DNA from: Abelmoschus esculentus | Taxonomy: Eukaryota; Streptophyta; Magnoliopsida; Malvales; Malvaceae | DNA length: 64,000 nt | Direction of reading: 5' to 3' | NCBI GenBank assembly: GCA_035048815.1 | Contig: JAUCBN010000022.1 | Coordinates: 17,092,501 to 17,156,500 of the forward strand | In this document: positions 22,301-35,576 of the stretch, piece by piece | How the letters are laid out: each line of letters opens with the position of its first letter | How positions within the stretch are numbered: the first letter of the stretch is position 1 | The notes under the pieces: model-generated | Told to the model about the DNA's origin: nothing | What the model saw: only the letters and a program-made list of their open reading frames with translations | Database searches by the model: none | Translations under genes and position numbers: made by a program

Positions 22301-23094
22301 GTTGCCCCGACAATTTTCTCAAAGCTTGATTTATGAACGGTTTGGAACATCATGTATAGTGCCTCATTATCGTTCGATGTACGTCTTTCAAAGTCTTGGT
22401 TTGAGCTATCGTATATCCCGTGATAATTGTTGGTTCTTTGAATCCTTCTTCGACAACCTCCCATACATCTTGAGATCCAAGAAGAGATTTCATTTGAATG
22501 CTCTAATTTTCATAGTTCACTTTTGTCAAACGTGCTAGCGACATTTGACCCATCAAATTAGCCATAGCTCTAATACCCATTTGAAGACGAAATCAAATGA
22601 AATTGCCAAGAATAAAAATTGCCTAAAAATAAAATTGCTCATAGAATAAAATTGTTTGGGCAATTGAAAAATATCATACTATTTCAAAAATATTTTTCTT
22701 TTATTCCTTAGAGAATCTTTTCTGTCTTTTTTCTCTCACACTCACCACACTCACTTTTTTTTCACTACCACACTTAGCTTTCACACACACCACTCTTAGC
22801 TCTCTCTTTTCTCACGAACTCTTGCACACCACCATTTTTGGCTCTCATATTCACTACTCAAACATTTTCACTCACTCACATTCTCACTCACATTACAAAA
22901 GAAATAGACAATGACTTTATATAGATACTAGGCATTATTACATAATAAAACACAATAAAAACAATAACTCCTATATTAAAATCAATAAAGACTAGTAACT
23001 CCCATATTAACTTTTGATATTTCAAATTTATAACTCCTCATTAAATTCTAAATTTTATGACTCACTAAATATCACATTTAAGTTTATTTCAACG
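19353..23094 (-). mobile_element. Ty1-copia element in DC1 gene 1, intron 1
   Basis: Inserted antisense to the host gene and flanked by ATTTC (19348-19352 and 23095-23099), a 5-bp duplication. Gene 2 has the uninterrupted site GGAATTTCCG. LTRs are 22582-23094 (5') and 19353-19848 (3'). On the minus strand the primer site TGGGTATTAGAGC (22567-22579) follows the 5' LTR; it resembles the initiator-Met tRNA site of copia elements. A purine tract precedes the 3' LTR. The LTRs differ at many positions, so the insertion is old. Reverse transcriptase and RNase H are deleted between integrase and the 3' LTR. Confidence 0.9.
20397..22560 (-). pseudogene. Copia gag-protease-integrase remnant
   Basis: Read on the minus strand in several broken frames. 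The gag part includes KDLGTLTVDELIGSIETHEQ and a CCHC knuckle CYKCYKYGHYTKDC. The protease region has WYLNSGISNHM, where the catalytic D-S-G has become N-S-G, so it is dead. Integrase core includes MFIDYFSRKTWVYFF, RSDRGGEY and NGLAERK, with the second Asp and the Glu of the catalytic triad present. It stops shortly after the core. No reverse transcriptase is found. Confidence 0.85.
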
Positions 23095-23158
23095 ATTTCC
23101 GTTTTCAGTGCATTTGTTTCCTCCATTTAATTAAACTTTAATATTGTCAATGTCCTAG

Positions 23159-23275
23159 AGCAAAGATGATGGTAACTTTGAGAAAGGGTCAACTTCTAGC
23201 TCGGCGGATGGCAAAGCTTCCATGGGGAAATTAGTGGAGAAAGATGGACATGAAAACTTCCCAACTCATTTAGAG
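23159..23275 (+). other. Exon 2 of DC1 gene 1
   Basis: Phase-0 exon of 39 codons (DDGNFEKG, then KASMGKLVEKDGHENF), with AG before and GT after. The acceptor is shifted six bases upstream relative to gene 2, adding Ser-Lys. It is an acidic linker without Cys/His motifs. Intron 2 (23276-23899) is AT-rich. Confidence 0.7.
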
Positions 23276-24475
23276 GTTGGTATCAAACTATTTATAGAAT
23301 TAGCAATACTCGGTTCGACTTAAAAATAATTGTTTTTATTTTTAAATTACTCGAGTCAACTTGAATTAGTAGTTTTATTTTCGAGTTCGGACTTACCGAT
23401 TCAAAAAGACCAAAATACATATTTTCTTGGTATGAAATATGCTCATTAGTTTCTTATTTCTTTAATTCCTCATAAAAAAAATTAATAATACCAATAAAGT
23501 AAATAATTATATCATATCCTACGTAGGGTCTAACTTATTCAAACATTAATATCACCCAGATCACATCAACATTAATTATTCAATAATCATTCAGTAGAAA
23601 TTGAGTAACTATAATTTTATTATTTAAATTTTCACCTTTATCGATAGAAACTATGCCTAAAAATTTCTTCTTTATTATATTTTTTCCAACCCATGTTCCT
23701 CAACCACCTTAAATTGCCTATATAACTTTATTTTCTCTTTCTTTGCAACAAATTTCCTCTTTTTGTAATTAAATTCTTTAACTTTGTATGATTTCTTTAT
23801 TTTCTTCAATTTTTTAACTATATAGATCAATACTCTCCTCTAAACAATTAGGCCTACAAATATACATCTAAATATTGTTTAATTTCAAAAAAAATGCAGA
23901 TTAAATACTGTCCCCAAGGAAATCTCCTAATCTTGAATAAGGGTATCGTAAGACATGGAGGTAGGGCTACATGCGATGCTTGTTCGATTGAAATCACGGA
24001 TGAATATTATGCATGTAAAATATGCAGATACAACATACAAAAAACATGCACCAGATTGCCCTTTGAAGTGCTGCACCCTCTTCACCCTCAACATCCTCTC
24101 AAGTGGAGCCTTGAGTTTTTATATTTTTTAGACACTTTCACGTGCCAAGAATGTAGAGACAGAGTTTACGGGTTTCGGTACGTATGTTATGCGTGTGACT
24201 TCAAGCTCGATGTGAAATGTGCTGTCTCATGGGTGCCGAAAAATGAGATCCAAATGCTTAAAGATATGGAGAGACGATCCAAGTTGTGCCTTTTCAACCA
24301 TGATCATGAGTTGGAATACTTCAATTATAGACCCAGGAAAAGAAACAAACGTCCTTGTGTTTTCTGTGGTTTAGTGCTTTGGGGTCCGGCCTATAGATGC
24401 TCTCACTGTTACTATGAGCTTCATGAAAGTTGCCTTGGATTTCCATGGGAGATGAGACTCGAATTTCATCCTCTG

Positions 24476-27400
24476 TGTTGGTTAAATAGACTGCAAAACA
24501 AGGCATTAGCACTGACAGGAAAAATTAAAGGAACGAACTGATAGAAAGTTTGACCGTGTCGTGGTATGGAGGCCACTGCCTTAGAAACAAATCGCCCCGA
24601 TGTGTGTACTCGCTACTTTAGGCGGTTGTCCCCCGAAGGTTAGCACGGTCCTCCAAACAGTGTACACCCAAAGTTTGGAGTGGACTGTAGAGGAAATGAT
24701 CGTCGGAACCAGAGTCGAACAGAATGATGCTCTCTAATTCTCTCCTAAGTAAGACAGATGAACTCTAAATGGGATGATTAAAAATGAGAGAAAAGCATCT
24801 TATTTATAGGTTGAAAGCAGGGGCAAATCTATCCAGGAATCAAATAAAATCTGATTTAAATTTAAAATTTAAATTTAATATCAGATAATATCTATCCAAA
24901 AATAGTAGATTTGCTAATCGAAAATATCCATTTAAATCTCGGATAAAATCTATTCAAAATTAGATTTATTAACAGATAAAATCTAATTAAATCTCAGATA
25001 ATCTGTTAATATCTATCTAAAAATAGTAGATTTTATAACTGAAAATATCCATTTAAATCTCGGATATTTTGTTATTAAATCTATTCGGTTAAGTATTTAA
25101 AATTCTAAGAGAATTTTAAATCAACTAAACTGCTCTCACACAACCTATAAAAATAGAGTGTGGGATTCAAGCATTACATATTTCCAACATTCCCCCACTA
25201 ATGCGAAAGAATCCTCATGATGTCATAAAGTTCGACTATCACTAGACGAGCATTTGCGAGATTAGTTACTTAAGTACATAGTGAACGAATCTTGAACTAG
25301 TACATAGTGATGATGAGTAATCCTCCTCTTAGATAAGTGAAACTAGTCTTGAACTTTCTAAGATCGGGGTGAACTCATAACACATAACTAATCCCTTCAT
25401 CCACCACAGTCCGCGATGTGAAGATGTGTATATACATAAAGTATAAATTTAGCCATCTTACCTCGGGATTTTAGTAAGTGTACTAGAAAAACAGCCCATC
25501 ATTTTTCATAGAAGGCGGCTAACTCTTCTCACTTACATAGGTTATTTCATCAAGTTTATCGCAACATAAACCACCCAAAATTGGGCTATGAAATAATTAA
25601 GAGCTTTGTATAAAGCTCAACCTCACAAGAAAATAAGGTGATTTTCTTCAAGTTCATATTAAATGAACCACCCAAACTCTGGGCTAAGAAATCATTAAGA
25701 ATAAAAACTCAACCTCTTTGTTCGGTAAATTCAATAATGTTCTTCTCAATAGAACAATCCAACCTCTTTGGATAGAATTTATTAAGAGTTTAAAAATAAA
25801 CTCATCCTTCCGAGCGGTAAGTTCAATTAGACCTTCGCAATAGGTCTAAGAACTTATTAAGAGTAGTTATTCAACCAAAATCGGTAAATTCATCAAGTCT
25901 TTCTCACTAAGACCACCCAAACTTGGGTTACGAATTTATTAAGAGCATTTAAGCTCAACCTAGGCATGTACATGAAACGTCATAGGGATTGGGTAAAGGG
26001 ACATGTACACTATGAGTCTCTTTCATGGTTTTGTTTAACCACATTGAACTTAGAGAACTAAGTTGGGTATCCACCATGAATCTCTCAAGAAATGGGCTTA
26101 AGACCCATCCCCCTCGACGAATCCAGAATTTGTTTCCTGCTCAATCCTTTGGTAGTAGGATCAACCAAATTCATCTCCGACTTAACATACTCTAAGGTAA
26201 GTACTTCATTCTTTATTAGGTGCCTCACATATTCGTACCTTATGCGAATGTGTCTCTTCTTACCATTGTAAACTTGATTTAGAGCCACATGTATCGTAAA
26301 TTACGAATCTCACAATAAAGATATCGGAGGAGTCGGTTTTCCCCATAAAGGTATCTTTGCTAAAAGATTCTTTAGCCACTCGATTTCTTGCCTAGTTAAG
26401 TTTAGAGCTATAAACTCTGACTCTATGATGGAGCGTGCAATACAAGTTTGCTTAGCAAACTTCCACAAGATTACAACTCCACCTAAAGTGAGAACATATT
26501 CATTCGTAGAGCTTACCTCATCATTATTAGAAACCTAGTTGGCGTCACAACATCCTTTCAAATAACAAGATAGCCAACAAATTTGATTTTCCAATCCATA
26601 ATACCCTTAAGGTATTTTAGTAAGCGTCTAAGAGTCATTCAATGTTCACCACTTGGATTATGAGTATATCTACTTAATCTACTCATTACATAGGCAATAT
26701 CGGGCCAAGTATAGTTCACTAAGAACATTAGGCTTCCAATAATCTTAGCATATTCAACCTGGAAAACACATCTTCCTTTATTTTTAACGAGATGAGTGCT
26801 AGAGTCAAAAGGGGTTCGAGTATAAATGACATCTCAACTGTCAAACTCTTTAATATTTTTGAGTGAACCCTATAACTACTAGCCTTGCTTTACTCTGGAT
26901 TGACCCATCTGGTATGAGTTTCTTCTTAAGAACTCATTTGTTGCTGATAGGTTTAAATACTTTAGGCAAGTCTACCAATTCCCAAGTATGATTTAGACAT
27001 TATTGACTCTAGTTTATCATTAACTACTCCTCCAAAAACTAGTGTCAATAGATCTCATAACTTCTTCACAAGTTTTAGGATCTGATAAGTTGTCTAAATC
27101 ATTTATCTCGGAAATAAAGGAAGTAACAAAGTCTGGTCCAAAAGATATTTTTATCTTTGTTTAGGCTCTAACTCAAACTCTAGAGCATATCATACGATAG
27201 TGTTGGTAGCATACTCAATAAATACTACATCAACGGTTTAGGGACCGATGGTGGACTTCTTAAAGTCAGGCAAACCTACTTTAGCCAGACACCCCCACAC
27301 TTTTAGGTATTGCAAGTTAGGTGCATAACCTTTACACAGTTCGTATGGGGTTAAATCTAATTTCTTATGAGGTAATTGGTTTAAAATTTACTGATAGAAT

Positions 27401-29348
27401 GACTTCCCCCGATATGTTATCAGCTAACTCAGAACTTATCAACAATGAATTTATCATCTCTTTTAAAGTTCTGTTTTTCCTCTCGACTATTTTTTTTTTT
27501 GAGGAAATTAAGGGACAAAAGTTTCATGAACTATGTCATTCGTCTCATATACCTCTTTAAGAAATTTAGATCTAAATTCACCACCTCTATCGGACCTAAC
27601 ACTTTTCATCTTTTTCATAAAGAAAATTTTTATGGAGATTTCTGCACACTCCTAAGATAGACAAATCTTTTCTTCCTTCTTAGTTATCTGAAGAAAAGAG
27701 CCCAAAGAGATTTAATAGCTACAAACATCTTTTAGTAGCATTAATGTCTATCATTTTCTCTTTATTTTAGACAAGGTTCTTACCTTAAAAGACCACTAGA
27801 AATATTCATCTACTATGACTAAAAGAAAGATATCTTAAAAATTATTAAGATTATTATTCTAACTTCTACATTAAGTATAGAATATTTATTTAGTCATAGT
27901 ATCTTATAAATTGGAATAATGAGCATAGTAATGCACCAGGTAGGTTTAGAAAGAGAGGTGGCACATAAAGCACACTTAAATACCAAATCTTTCAAAAAAC
28001 CAATCCTAGACATGCATTTTAAACTATCTCATTACTTTCCAATTAATCTCTTATGAATATTTCTCTCCTCATTTAGGTCTTTTAAAAGTTATGCTTAATA
28101 TATATATTCCCCACAAAAAAAAATTATTAAGCATACTCAAGATAAGTTTTCTACTAGAAAAGGTCATCTAACCTTCTTTTACAACCTAGTCTAAAAGATA
28201 TCCACTAAGCTTACAGACTAGGTAAAGGCTTAAAATAAATTCATGTAATATAAATCATGATTTAAATAATCTGACCTTATAAGTAGAAACGCAATTCAAG
28301 TAGACCTTGTCTATTTTGATCATGCCTGCAGCTTCATTCCTTGTATTATGATCCCAAAATTCATCGTAACCGATATTTCATAACCATTTTGAATCTACAA
28401 AATTCAAATAAAAATTATATATGGTTAGTCACGAAAATAATTTACTAACAATAATAATAAATAAATAAATAAAAATTCACTGATAGTAAAATATCCTTAT
28501 CTTTAGGATTTTGGTTCTTATCTTCAACTTCATCACCACCTTCGATTATTGACCCGTCAAGTGCGTCAAGCTTGAACAAACCCAAAACCACCTTGACAAT
28601 AATATCATTTTTGCAGTAGATTTGTTTCTAAATTGTTGGTTAAATAGACTGCAAAACAGGGCATTAGCACTGACAAGAAAAATTAAAGGAACGAACTGAT
28701 AGAAAGTTTGACCGTGTCGTAGTATGGAGGCCACTGCCTTAGAAACAAATCGCCCCGATGTGTGTACTCGCTACTTTAGGCGGTTGTCCCCCGAAGGTTA
28801 GCACGGTCCTCCAAACAGTGTACACCCAAAGTTTGGAGTGGACTGTAGAGGAAATGATCGTCGGAACCAGAGTCGAACAGAATGATGCTCTCTAATTCTC
28901 TCCTAAGTAAGACAGATGAACTCTAAATGGGATGATTAAAAATGAAAGAAAAGCATCTTATTTATAGGTTGAAAGCAGGGGCAAATCTATCCAGGAATCA
29001 AATAAAATCTGATTTAAATTTAAAATTTAAATTTAATATCAGATAATATCTATCCAAAAATAGTAGATTTGCTAACCGAAAATATCCATTTAAATCTCGG
29101 ATAAAATCTATTCAAAATTAGATTTATTAACAGATAAAATCTAATTAAATCTCAGATAATCTGTTAATATCTATCTAAAAATAGTAGATTTTATAACTGA
29201 AAATATCCATTTAAATCTCGGATATTTTGTTATTAAATCTATTCGATTAAGTATTTAAAATTCTAAGAGAATTTTAAATCAACTGAACTGCTCTCACACA
29301 ACCTATAAAAATAGAGTGTGGGATTCAAGCATTACATATTTCCAAACA
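24476..29348 (-). mobile_element. Young Ty1-copia element in DC1 gene 1, exon 3
   Basis: LTRs at 28634-29348 (5') and 24476-25189 (3') with TGTTGG/CCAACA-type ends, flanked by CTCTG (24471-24475 and 29349-29353). Base-by-base reading finds seven substitutions and one 1-bp indel between the LTRs, about 1%. A purine tract (TAGTGGGGGAA on the minus strand) precedes the 3' LTR. The interior is only about 3.4 kb and is decayed, so it was probably mobilised by another element's proteins. It interrupts the codons of a C1-like repeat. Confidence 0.93.
26085..27620 (-). pseudogene. Copia integrase to RNase H remnant
   Basis: Minus-strand pieces: an integrase core segment near 27500-27610 (KSVRSDRGGEFRSKF, VYETNDIVHETF), then decayed reverse-transcriptase sequence. 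At 26085-26288 is the RNase H end, RHIRIRYEYVRHLIK, VKSEMNLVDPTTKGLSR and SSRGMGLKP, which is the usual copia C-terminus. Many stops lie between these blocks. Confidence 0.8.
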
Positions 29349-29353
29349 CTCTG

Positions 29354-29848
29354 CACTCACTTCAGCCTCTCCCCAACCCACAAAAACCTTGTCGTGCCTG
29401 CAACGAAAGTTCACATCGGTATGAAATAAGCTATGGTTGTGTGCAGTGTGATCTCTATCTTCATGTTGATTGTGCGAAATCCTTGAAGAGGGCCATAAAA
29501 TCTAGGTCTCACGTTCATGATCTTTACTACTACGGATCGAATACCAAAAGTTGTTTCAACACTATACAAAAGGAATGTGATGACTGCAAGAGAAAGTTTT
29601 CTAGGATTCCTTTCTGTTTTTGCATGGAATGTGATACCAAGTTGCATATTGAACGTGTTTTGCCACTTTCGTTGAAATCCAAGTATCACATCCATTGTTT
29701 AACTCTTGAGTTTGGTTTCAAAGAACATGATGATGGAGACTATTACTGCGACATCTGTGAAGAAGAAGGAGATCCGAGAGGTCATGTCTATCACTGCATG
29801 GAATGTGAAGGACAATTTGTTGCTCACGTAAGTTGCGCGATCAATTCG
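29354..29848 (+). other. Exon 3 of DC1 gene 1, part after the insertion
   Basis: Continues gene 2-like sequence directly after the CTCTG duplication: HSLQPLPNPQKPCRACNES, LYLHVDCAKSLKRA, YYCDICEEE and FVAHVSCAINS, then a GTAAGT donor. Three C1-like repeats are encoded. Exon 4 (29952-30005) follows a TTTAGCAG acceptor and ends at TAG. Confidence 0.8.
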
Positions 29849-30005
29849 GTAAGTCTACCTTTCCGACCTTCCCTTGTGAAGAATTTGCCATTTTTGTTCT
29901 GTAATGTTTAGGGTTTAATGGAGTGTGACACTAAGATCTATGGTTTAGCAGGGTGAAGAAACTGAAACAGACTCAAATTTGGTCTTGGACTCATGCCTGG
30001 ATTAG

Positions 30006-32159
30006 GATGAGCACGTAGGTTTTTTAGGTCTTGGACGGTGGTTATTCTAGAACCCGTGACCTTTAGGAACATGAATCGTTCCCTTAACCACCGAAGGAAG
30101 ATGGTTTGTTCATGAAAAACAAGATTCAAGTGTTGAATTAGGCTACATTTATTTATCAATGTAAAGTAATTAGCTTTAAGGTATGGATAAAGTTACAATT
30201 TGAGGTCGAAGGGCAAAACATAAATGTTTAAAAGTGAGTAAATTCACAAATAAACTAAATTTTAAAAAAAATAAATATGAAGAAAAAGATAAAAATTCTT
30301 CGGAGTGGGGGCGATTGTCCTTCCTCACCCGATTTAATTTTGTCCCTGCTTAGAGGGTTTATCGTCTTCAAAATTAATCATTGAATCAGAATAGAGGGTG
30401 ACAGTCTTTTTGAGTGTTTAGAGTTAAAATTTTATATTTTAATATTTGAATAAATAAAATTGTATAAAATTTAGTTTATAATCTATGTATAAAAAATTAC
30501 TCTTAACTTTAACTTAGAGCTTTTTCTCATATCTATACTTAAGTATGTCAAACAAATCTTACTTCAAATAAAAAATCAGTTCAACGTAATTACAATTTTT
30601 TGTTATTGATTAAATAAAGATATTTATTCTTATACTGGGATTCAAATAAACATCTTTCGCTACTAGATTAATTAGTGGATCTCAACCTAATAGTAATTCA
30701 CATGAACTTAACCTTTAATAATTCTTCTTCTTCTTCTTCTTCTTCTTGTAAACTTTACATACTAAATATCATATCTTAAATATTATTGTATACAATCATC
30801 GGAGTAAACAAGGAATTTATTTTGGCATAATTTTAGAGAAATGGAACTTGAATATTATATGTTCAAAGTCTAATTACACTAAGGTGATGAAGAAAATGAG
30901 GGTTAAAAAACTAGGATGTTAAAGCACGTTGATAAAATTCCTTAGCTTTTGAATACAACAGGATAAAACAGGAAAAAGGAAAATCAAAGTAAAAGAATAA
31001 TCATTTCCATGGACAAATGTTAGATAAAATGATAAGGTATATTATTCTCACAAAAAGAAAAGTTTAGTTTAAATTTTAGAGAGGATATAGTTGGGGTAGA
31101 GACACGAATCTCAAACGGGGATAGAAATCATCTGTTTTTTTGATCTATTTTTTTCATTCATAATATCAAGACTTATACTTCTAATTTTACTTGAGAAATT
31201 TAATGTTTCATTCTATTAAACCAACTGATTATTAGTAACATAGTAGTTTTTATAATTTATTTATTATTTTTAAAAGGTAAATTTTATATCAACTTAGAAT
31301 GAAATTATAATTTGATTAAATTTTTTCGTATATTCTCTATAAAAATTTTAACTTCACCTTTTAATATTTATTTTCATCAAAATACGGTTGAAAAAATCAC
31401 GTATGATATCGATTAAGAAAATTTTCTATAATCTATTTCCTTAGAGCCTCAACGAGAAGACTTAAAGAAAATAGGGAGGAATGGGGACCTAATATCGGTA
31501 GGTTAGAATATTTAATTTCAAAGATAAAAGAGTTTAGGGCGTAAATTGTCTTCCTCTTTCTCATGCATCAATTTGTGTCTCCGCTTTAAATTAGAGGGTT
31601 TAGGGTGTAGGGTTTAAAGCTAGGGATTGTGGTTAGGGTTTAGGGAATTAGGGATCGGGTATATTTTTTAGGTGTAGGGTTTAAGGTTTATGATATAGAA
31701 CATTAGGGTTAGGGTTTAAAATTCAAGTTTTTTTTTAAATTTAACAGGAGGCACAAAAGGATATATAAAAAAGAGGTAGAGTATTTTTGCTCAAGAGTTT
31801 ATTATGCATTTATTTTTAAAATTCATAAGGGTAAGACTTTAGGGTTTAGGGAAGAGTCGAGATCTAATATTTGTATGTTAAAAGATACATGCTCATTCTT
31901 CTTTAATTCATCCAGAGGTATAAAAGAACAAAACTTTCATCAAATTATTAGTGAGTCATTCATATATTAAGCTAAATAAATGAGTATGTAAATTTTTTAA
32001 GTCTTTTTAATAAACCAACGAACACTAATAAAAGTGTCTTATGTTTATTTATGTTTACGAACAAGCTCGTTTATTGGCTAATTTATAAGCTGACAACGCA
32101 TTATTTTGATGCAAATAAATTTATCTTTAATCTAAATAAAAGAAAAAAAAAAGATAGAA
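30006..32159. other. Intergenic DNA after DC1 gene 1
   Basis: AT-rich with no gene seen. It contains a (TTC)n microsatellite at 30723-30747 and a degenerate TTTAGGG-like tract at about 31585-31715. The first 100 bases hold a segment absent from the matching place in gene 2, between exon-4-like sequences. Confidence 0.5.
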
Positions 32160-32932
32160 TAGTGAGACTAAGGGTCGAAAAATGTAATGAGCATTGCTCT
32201 TCGCATATGGATTTGATTCAAATTTATTCTTGTAAAATTAATTTCGTTGGATATATAGGTTACTTAAAGTTTATTTTAAAATCTAGGTCAAAAGTTACGG
32301 TGCAAGTAGAAAAATACTACTTACAAATGACGATTTAGTAAAAAAAATAGGTGTTCTCTATTTTTTTAATATTTTTTCAAAATCTAAAAGGACAATGGCG
32401 CCTTGTGCACATAACTTTTTACTATGCATACGGTAGAAATAGACCTAAACTTTAAAATATATTTTAAGGTTTTTATATTCTAAAATTTAATTTTATATTA
32501 GGTTATTTTTAAAATCATACCTATAAAATTGCTCTAATGTATTTTATTTTATTAATTTTAATTACACAAGTTAAATAATTATAATTTTGTAAAATTGATA
32601 TAAAAAAAAAGTTTATACCCAAATGACATGGTAGTGTGTTTCCTATCCAATAATTTTTACTTAATTAAGATTGTTATGGAATCTTATCAATTTTTTAATG
32701 AGTTTCAGAAAAAAAAAGGAAGGAATTATTCCTTTCTTACAATGAGAAAAAATAATTATAAAAGCATTATTCTTTTTTTAAAATGAGAAAAAAATTATAA
32801 AAGCATTATTCTTTTCTTACAATGAAAAAAAAAACAATTATAAACGCATTATTCTTTTCTTACGATGAGGGAAAATAAATTATAAAAGTACTATTTTTTT
32901 CTTATAATAAGGAAAAATAAATTATAGATATA
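32160..32932 (+). repeat. DC1 upstream block, copy 2 (no gene follows)
   Basis: Starts near the GAGCATTGCTCTTCGCATATGG segment and carries GTGCAAGTAGAAAAATA, then the minisatellite from about 32725 with three to four units. It is cut by the Mutator-like element at 32933 and resumes at 34578-34740. Confidence 0.65.
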
Positions 32933-34577
32933 AGATAAGTCTACAACATGTGTCGAATATTGTTGAACACTACTAACGATAAACATTGTTGAACACCATT
33001 AAACTAATTAATAAATATTAAAAATTTCAAGGACTCAATATATAATTAATAAATATTTAAAATAAAATTTTAATTAAATTATTTTCTATAAGGAAAACTA
33101 CACAAATGGTCATCCAATTATCACACATTTTTTGAGTTGATCATCAAACTAATTTTTTTTATCAAAATCATTGTTAACATTTTATTTCATTATTATTTTG
33201 GTCATCGACTTGTTAAATATTTAACAAAAACTGTGACATCACATGGTTTAATAATAATTTTAGTCCCTAAAATTATTATATTATATCAGATTAATTTTAA
33301 TATAATATAACTCATCAAATATTTGAACTAAACTTCAATTCTTTTTCCTTTTTGCTCTTGTAATATTACTTTAAAAAATTAATTTGTCAACTCTCTTAAT
33401 TTCTCTTGCGTCTTTGAACAATTTATTAAATTTTAGATTATATAAAATCCCTTTAATTTTATGATTTATTCTTTTAAAATTTAATCTAGTTTTTTTTATC
33501 TTTTCCCAAACTACTGGTATATATATTTTCTATAATTTTTTATGTTTATCGGATCTATAAAAAATCGATTTATCAATTCGCATAAAAGTTTATATAGATC
33601 AATAGTCATAAAATCTTTAACATGTAAATATAGATCAATTTAACGCATGTCGTAAAATTTTTCTTAGGATTAAATAAAATTTGGTTTTATTTAAATTTTC
33701 ATTGAGCAACCCAACTTTTCGATCTTCATATGAATACTCCTACAACTTTACACAAATTTGGCATCATTGACTTTCAGATGTCGGAACACAACTTTCTTTG
33801 GACTGAAAAAAAAACTATTTGATGAAAATGTCATCTTGATTCGAAGAAAAAAAACTATTATTTTAACTTAGATTTTAAAAGAATAAACTATAAAATTAAA
33901 ATGATTTTTTATAATCTGAAACTTAATAAGTTGTTCAAAGAGACAAGAAAAATAAAAAGAGAGTTGACAAATTAATTTTTAAAGTAGCGTTACAAGAGGA
34001 AGAAGAAAAAGGATGAAAATTTTGAGGTTTAGTTAAAATATTTGAGGAGTTATTTTTTATTTGGATTGATTTTATATAATGTAATAATTTGAAGGAATAA
34101 AATTATTATTAAATCATACCATATCATAGTTTCCATTAAATATTTAACAGTTGATGACCAAAATATAACAAAATAAAATTTTAATGGTGATTTTGATGAA
34201 AAAATTGGTTGGGTGACCAACACAAGAAAAGAATGATAGTTGGATGACCATCCATATTATTAAACCATGTTATGTCAAAATTTTTGTTAAATATTTAACA
34301 TTCGATGACCAAAATAATAATGAAATAAAATGTTAACAATGATTTTAATGTAAAAAAATAATTTGGTGACGAACCCAAAAAATGAGTGATAATTAGATGA
34401 CCATTTGTGTAGTTTTCCTTATAGAAAATAATTTAATTAAAATTTTATTTTAAATATTTATTAATTATATATTAAGTCCTTAAATTTTTTAATCTTTATT
34501 AATTAGTTTAATGGTGTTCAACAATATTCATCGTTAGTGGTGTTCAGCAATGTTCGACGCCCGTTATAGAATTTTTC
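32933..34577. mobile_element. Mutator-like long-TIR element A
   Basis: Terminal inverted repeats run for roughly 300 bases. The left end (TGTGTCGAATATTGTTGAACAC...) mirrors the right end (GTGTTCAGCAATGTTCGACG...). Further in, TTCTATAAGGAAAACTACAC mirrors its inverse at 34411-34427. Flanks ATAGATATA (32924-32932) and ATAGAAATA (34578-34586) match at 8 of 9 positions, the duplication length of Mutator-type elements. No transposase is seen. It sits inside the DC1-linked minisatellite. Confidence 0.7.
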
Positions 34578-35352
34578 ATAGAAATATTATTCTTTTCTTA
34601 TAAGGAGGAAAAACAAATTATAAAAGTATTATTCTTTTCTTACAACGAAAAAAAATATAAAGGTATTTTTTTTACAATTAATTCGACCAATACATTAAAT
34701 ATTAATAATTATAAAAAAATAATTAACCAGATAAAGATAAAGGTTTGTTCAAGTCTGAGGGTACGAATGGAGGCATGAGAAAGAGGTAGACGATTTGCAC
34801 CCATATTTTTTATCCTATCCCATATATATGCTTTAATTTAACATATGCCATTTGTCTTACACTTGTACACGAGTTCAAAAATTCCAACGAGCATTGCTCT
34901 TCACATATTATTTGGTTCAAATTTATTCTTATAAAATTAGTTTTGTTGTATATATAGATCATTTAGAGTTTTTATTCAGAAAATATGTTGTTTAAAGTTT
35001 ATTTTGGAATCCACGCCAAAAGTTACAGTGCAAGTAGAAAAATATCACTTGCAAATAGCGATTTGGTTGGAGCACATCAGGTAGCGTTCTCATTTTTAAA
35101 TATTTTTTTTTCAAAATCCAAAGGGATAACACCATGTAACACCATGTGTACATGACGAGAAATTATATTATGAGTAAGTCTTACTACGTCATCCAAGAAA
35201 CCAACTAACACGTATTATTCCTTTCTTACAATGAGGAAAAAAATTCACTACGTCAATGAAGATTTACCTAGAAAAAAATGATAAAATGAATGATTTTTAG
35301 TGATTGGTCCTACTAACACATGATGAAATTTACTCATAATATAATTTCTATA
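34578..35352 (+). repeat. Minisatellite remainder and DC1 upstream block, copy 3
   Basis: 34578-34690 completes the minisatellite cut by element A. From about 34860 the upstream block restarts (AACGAGCATTGCTCTTCACAT; GTGCAAGTAGAAAAATATCA) and leads towards DC1 gene 2. Around 35156-35352 lies the same small MITE-like inverted repeat seen at 17323-17520 (GAGAAATTATATTATG and its inverse). Confidence 0.6.
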
Positions 35353-35576
35353 GAGGAGAAATTATTACATGAACCCGTTCCACCATTAGGATATGGTCTC
35401 AAACCAATTAAATTGAGACACATAATATATTTTTTTCATATCATATTTATACATAAGTATTGTCCAAATCATCCAATTTAATGTCTTTGATTTAAAAAAG
35501 GGAAAAATATTACCAAAGATTTCTTGTGTCATCTTTCTCTTTGTTCTTTAAAATTTTTTCTAATTAATTTTTTTTG

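Larger units (their letters stand above)
18273..30005 (+). pseudogene. DC1 (Cys/His-rich C1-like) protein gene 1, disrupted
   Basis: Exons inferred by comparison with gene 2: 18273-19329, 23159-23275, 23900-24475 continued at 29354-29848, and 29952-30005. DC1 domains are plant-specific zinc-binding C1-like repeats, thought to act in signalling or ligand binding. Three lesions are seen. A 2-bp deletion near 19255 shifts the frame, so exon 1 ends at 19286 after about 337 codons. A copia element (19353-23094) fills intron 1. A second copia element (24476-29348) splits exon 3 inside a C1-like repeat with a CTCTG duplication. Exon 4 stops early at 30003-30005 compared with gene 2. The second repeat keeps its cysteine (CKDCNFNLDHIC) where gene 2 has Arg. 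Otherwise the Cys/His pattern is well kept, so inactivation looks recent. Confidence 0.85.

Noticed and set aside
31585..31715. TTTAGGG-like tract as a chromosome end
   Set aside because: The repeats are degenerate, short and interstitial, with ordinary sequence on both sides; others sit within MITEs.
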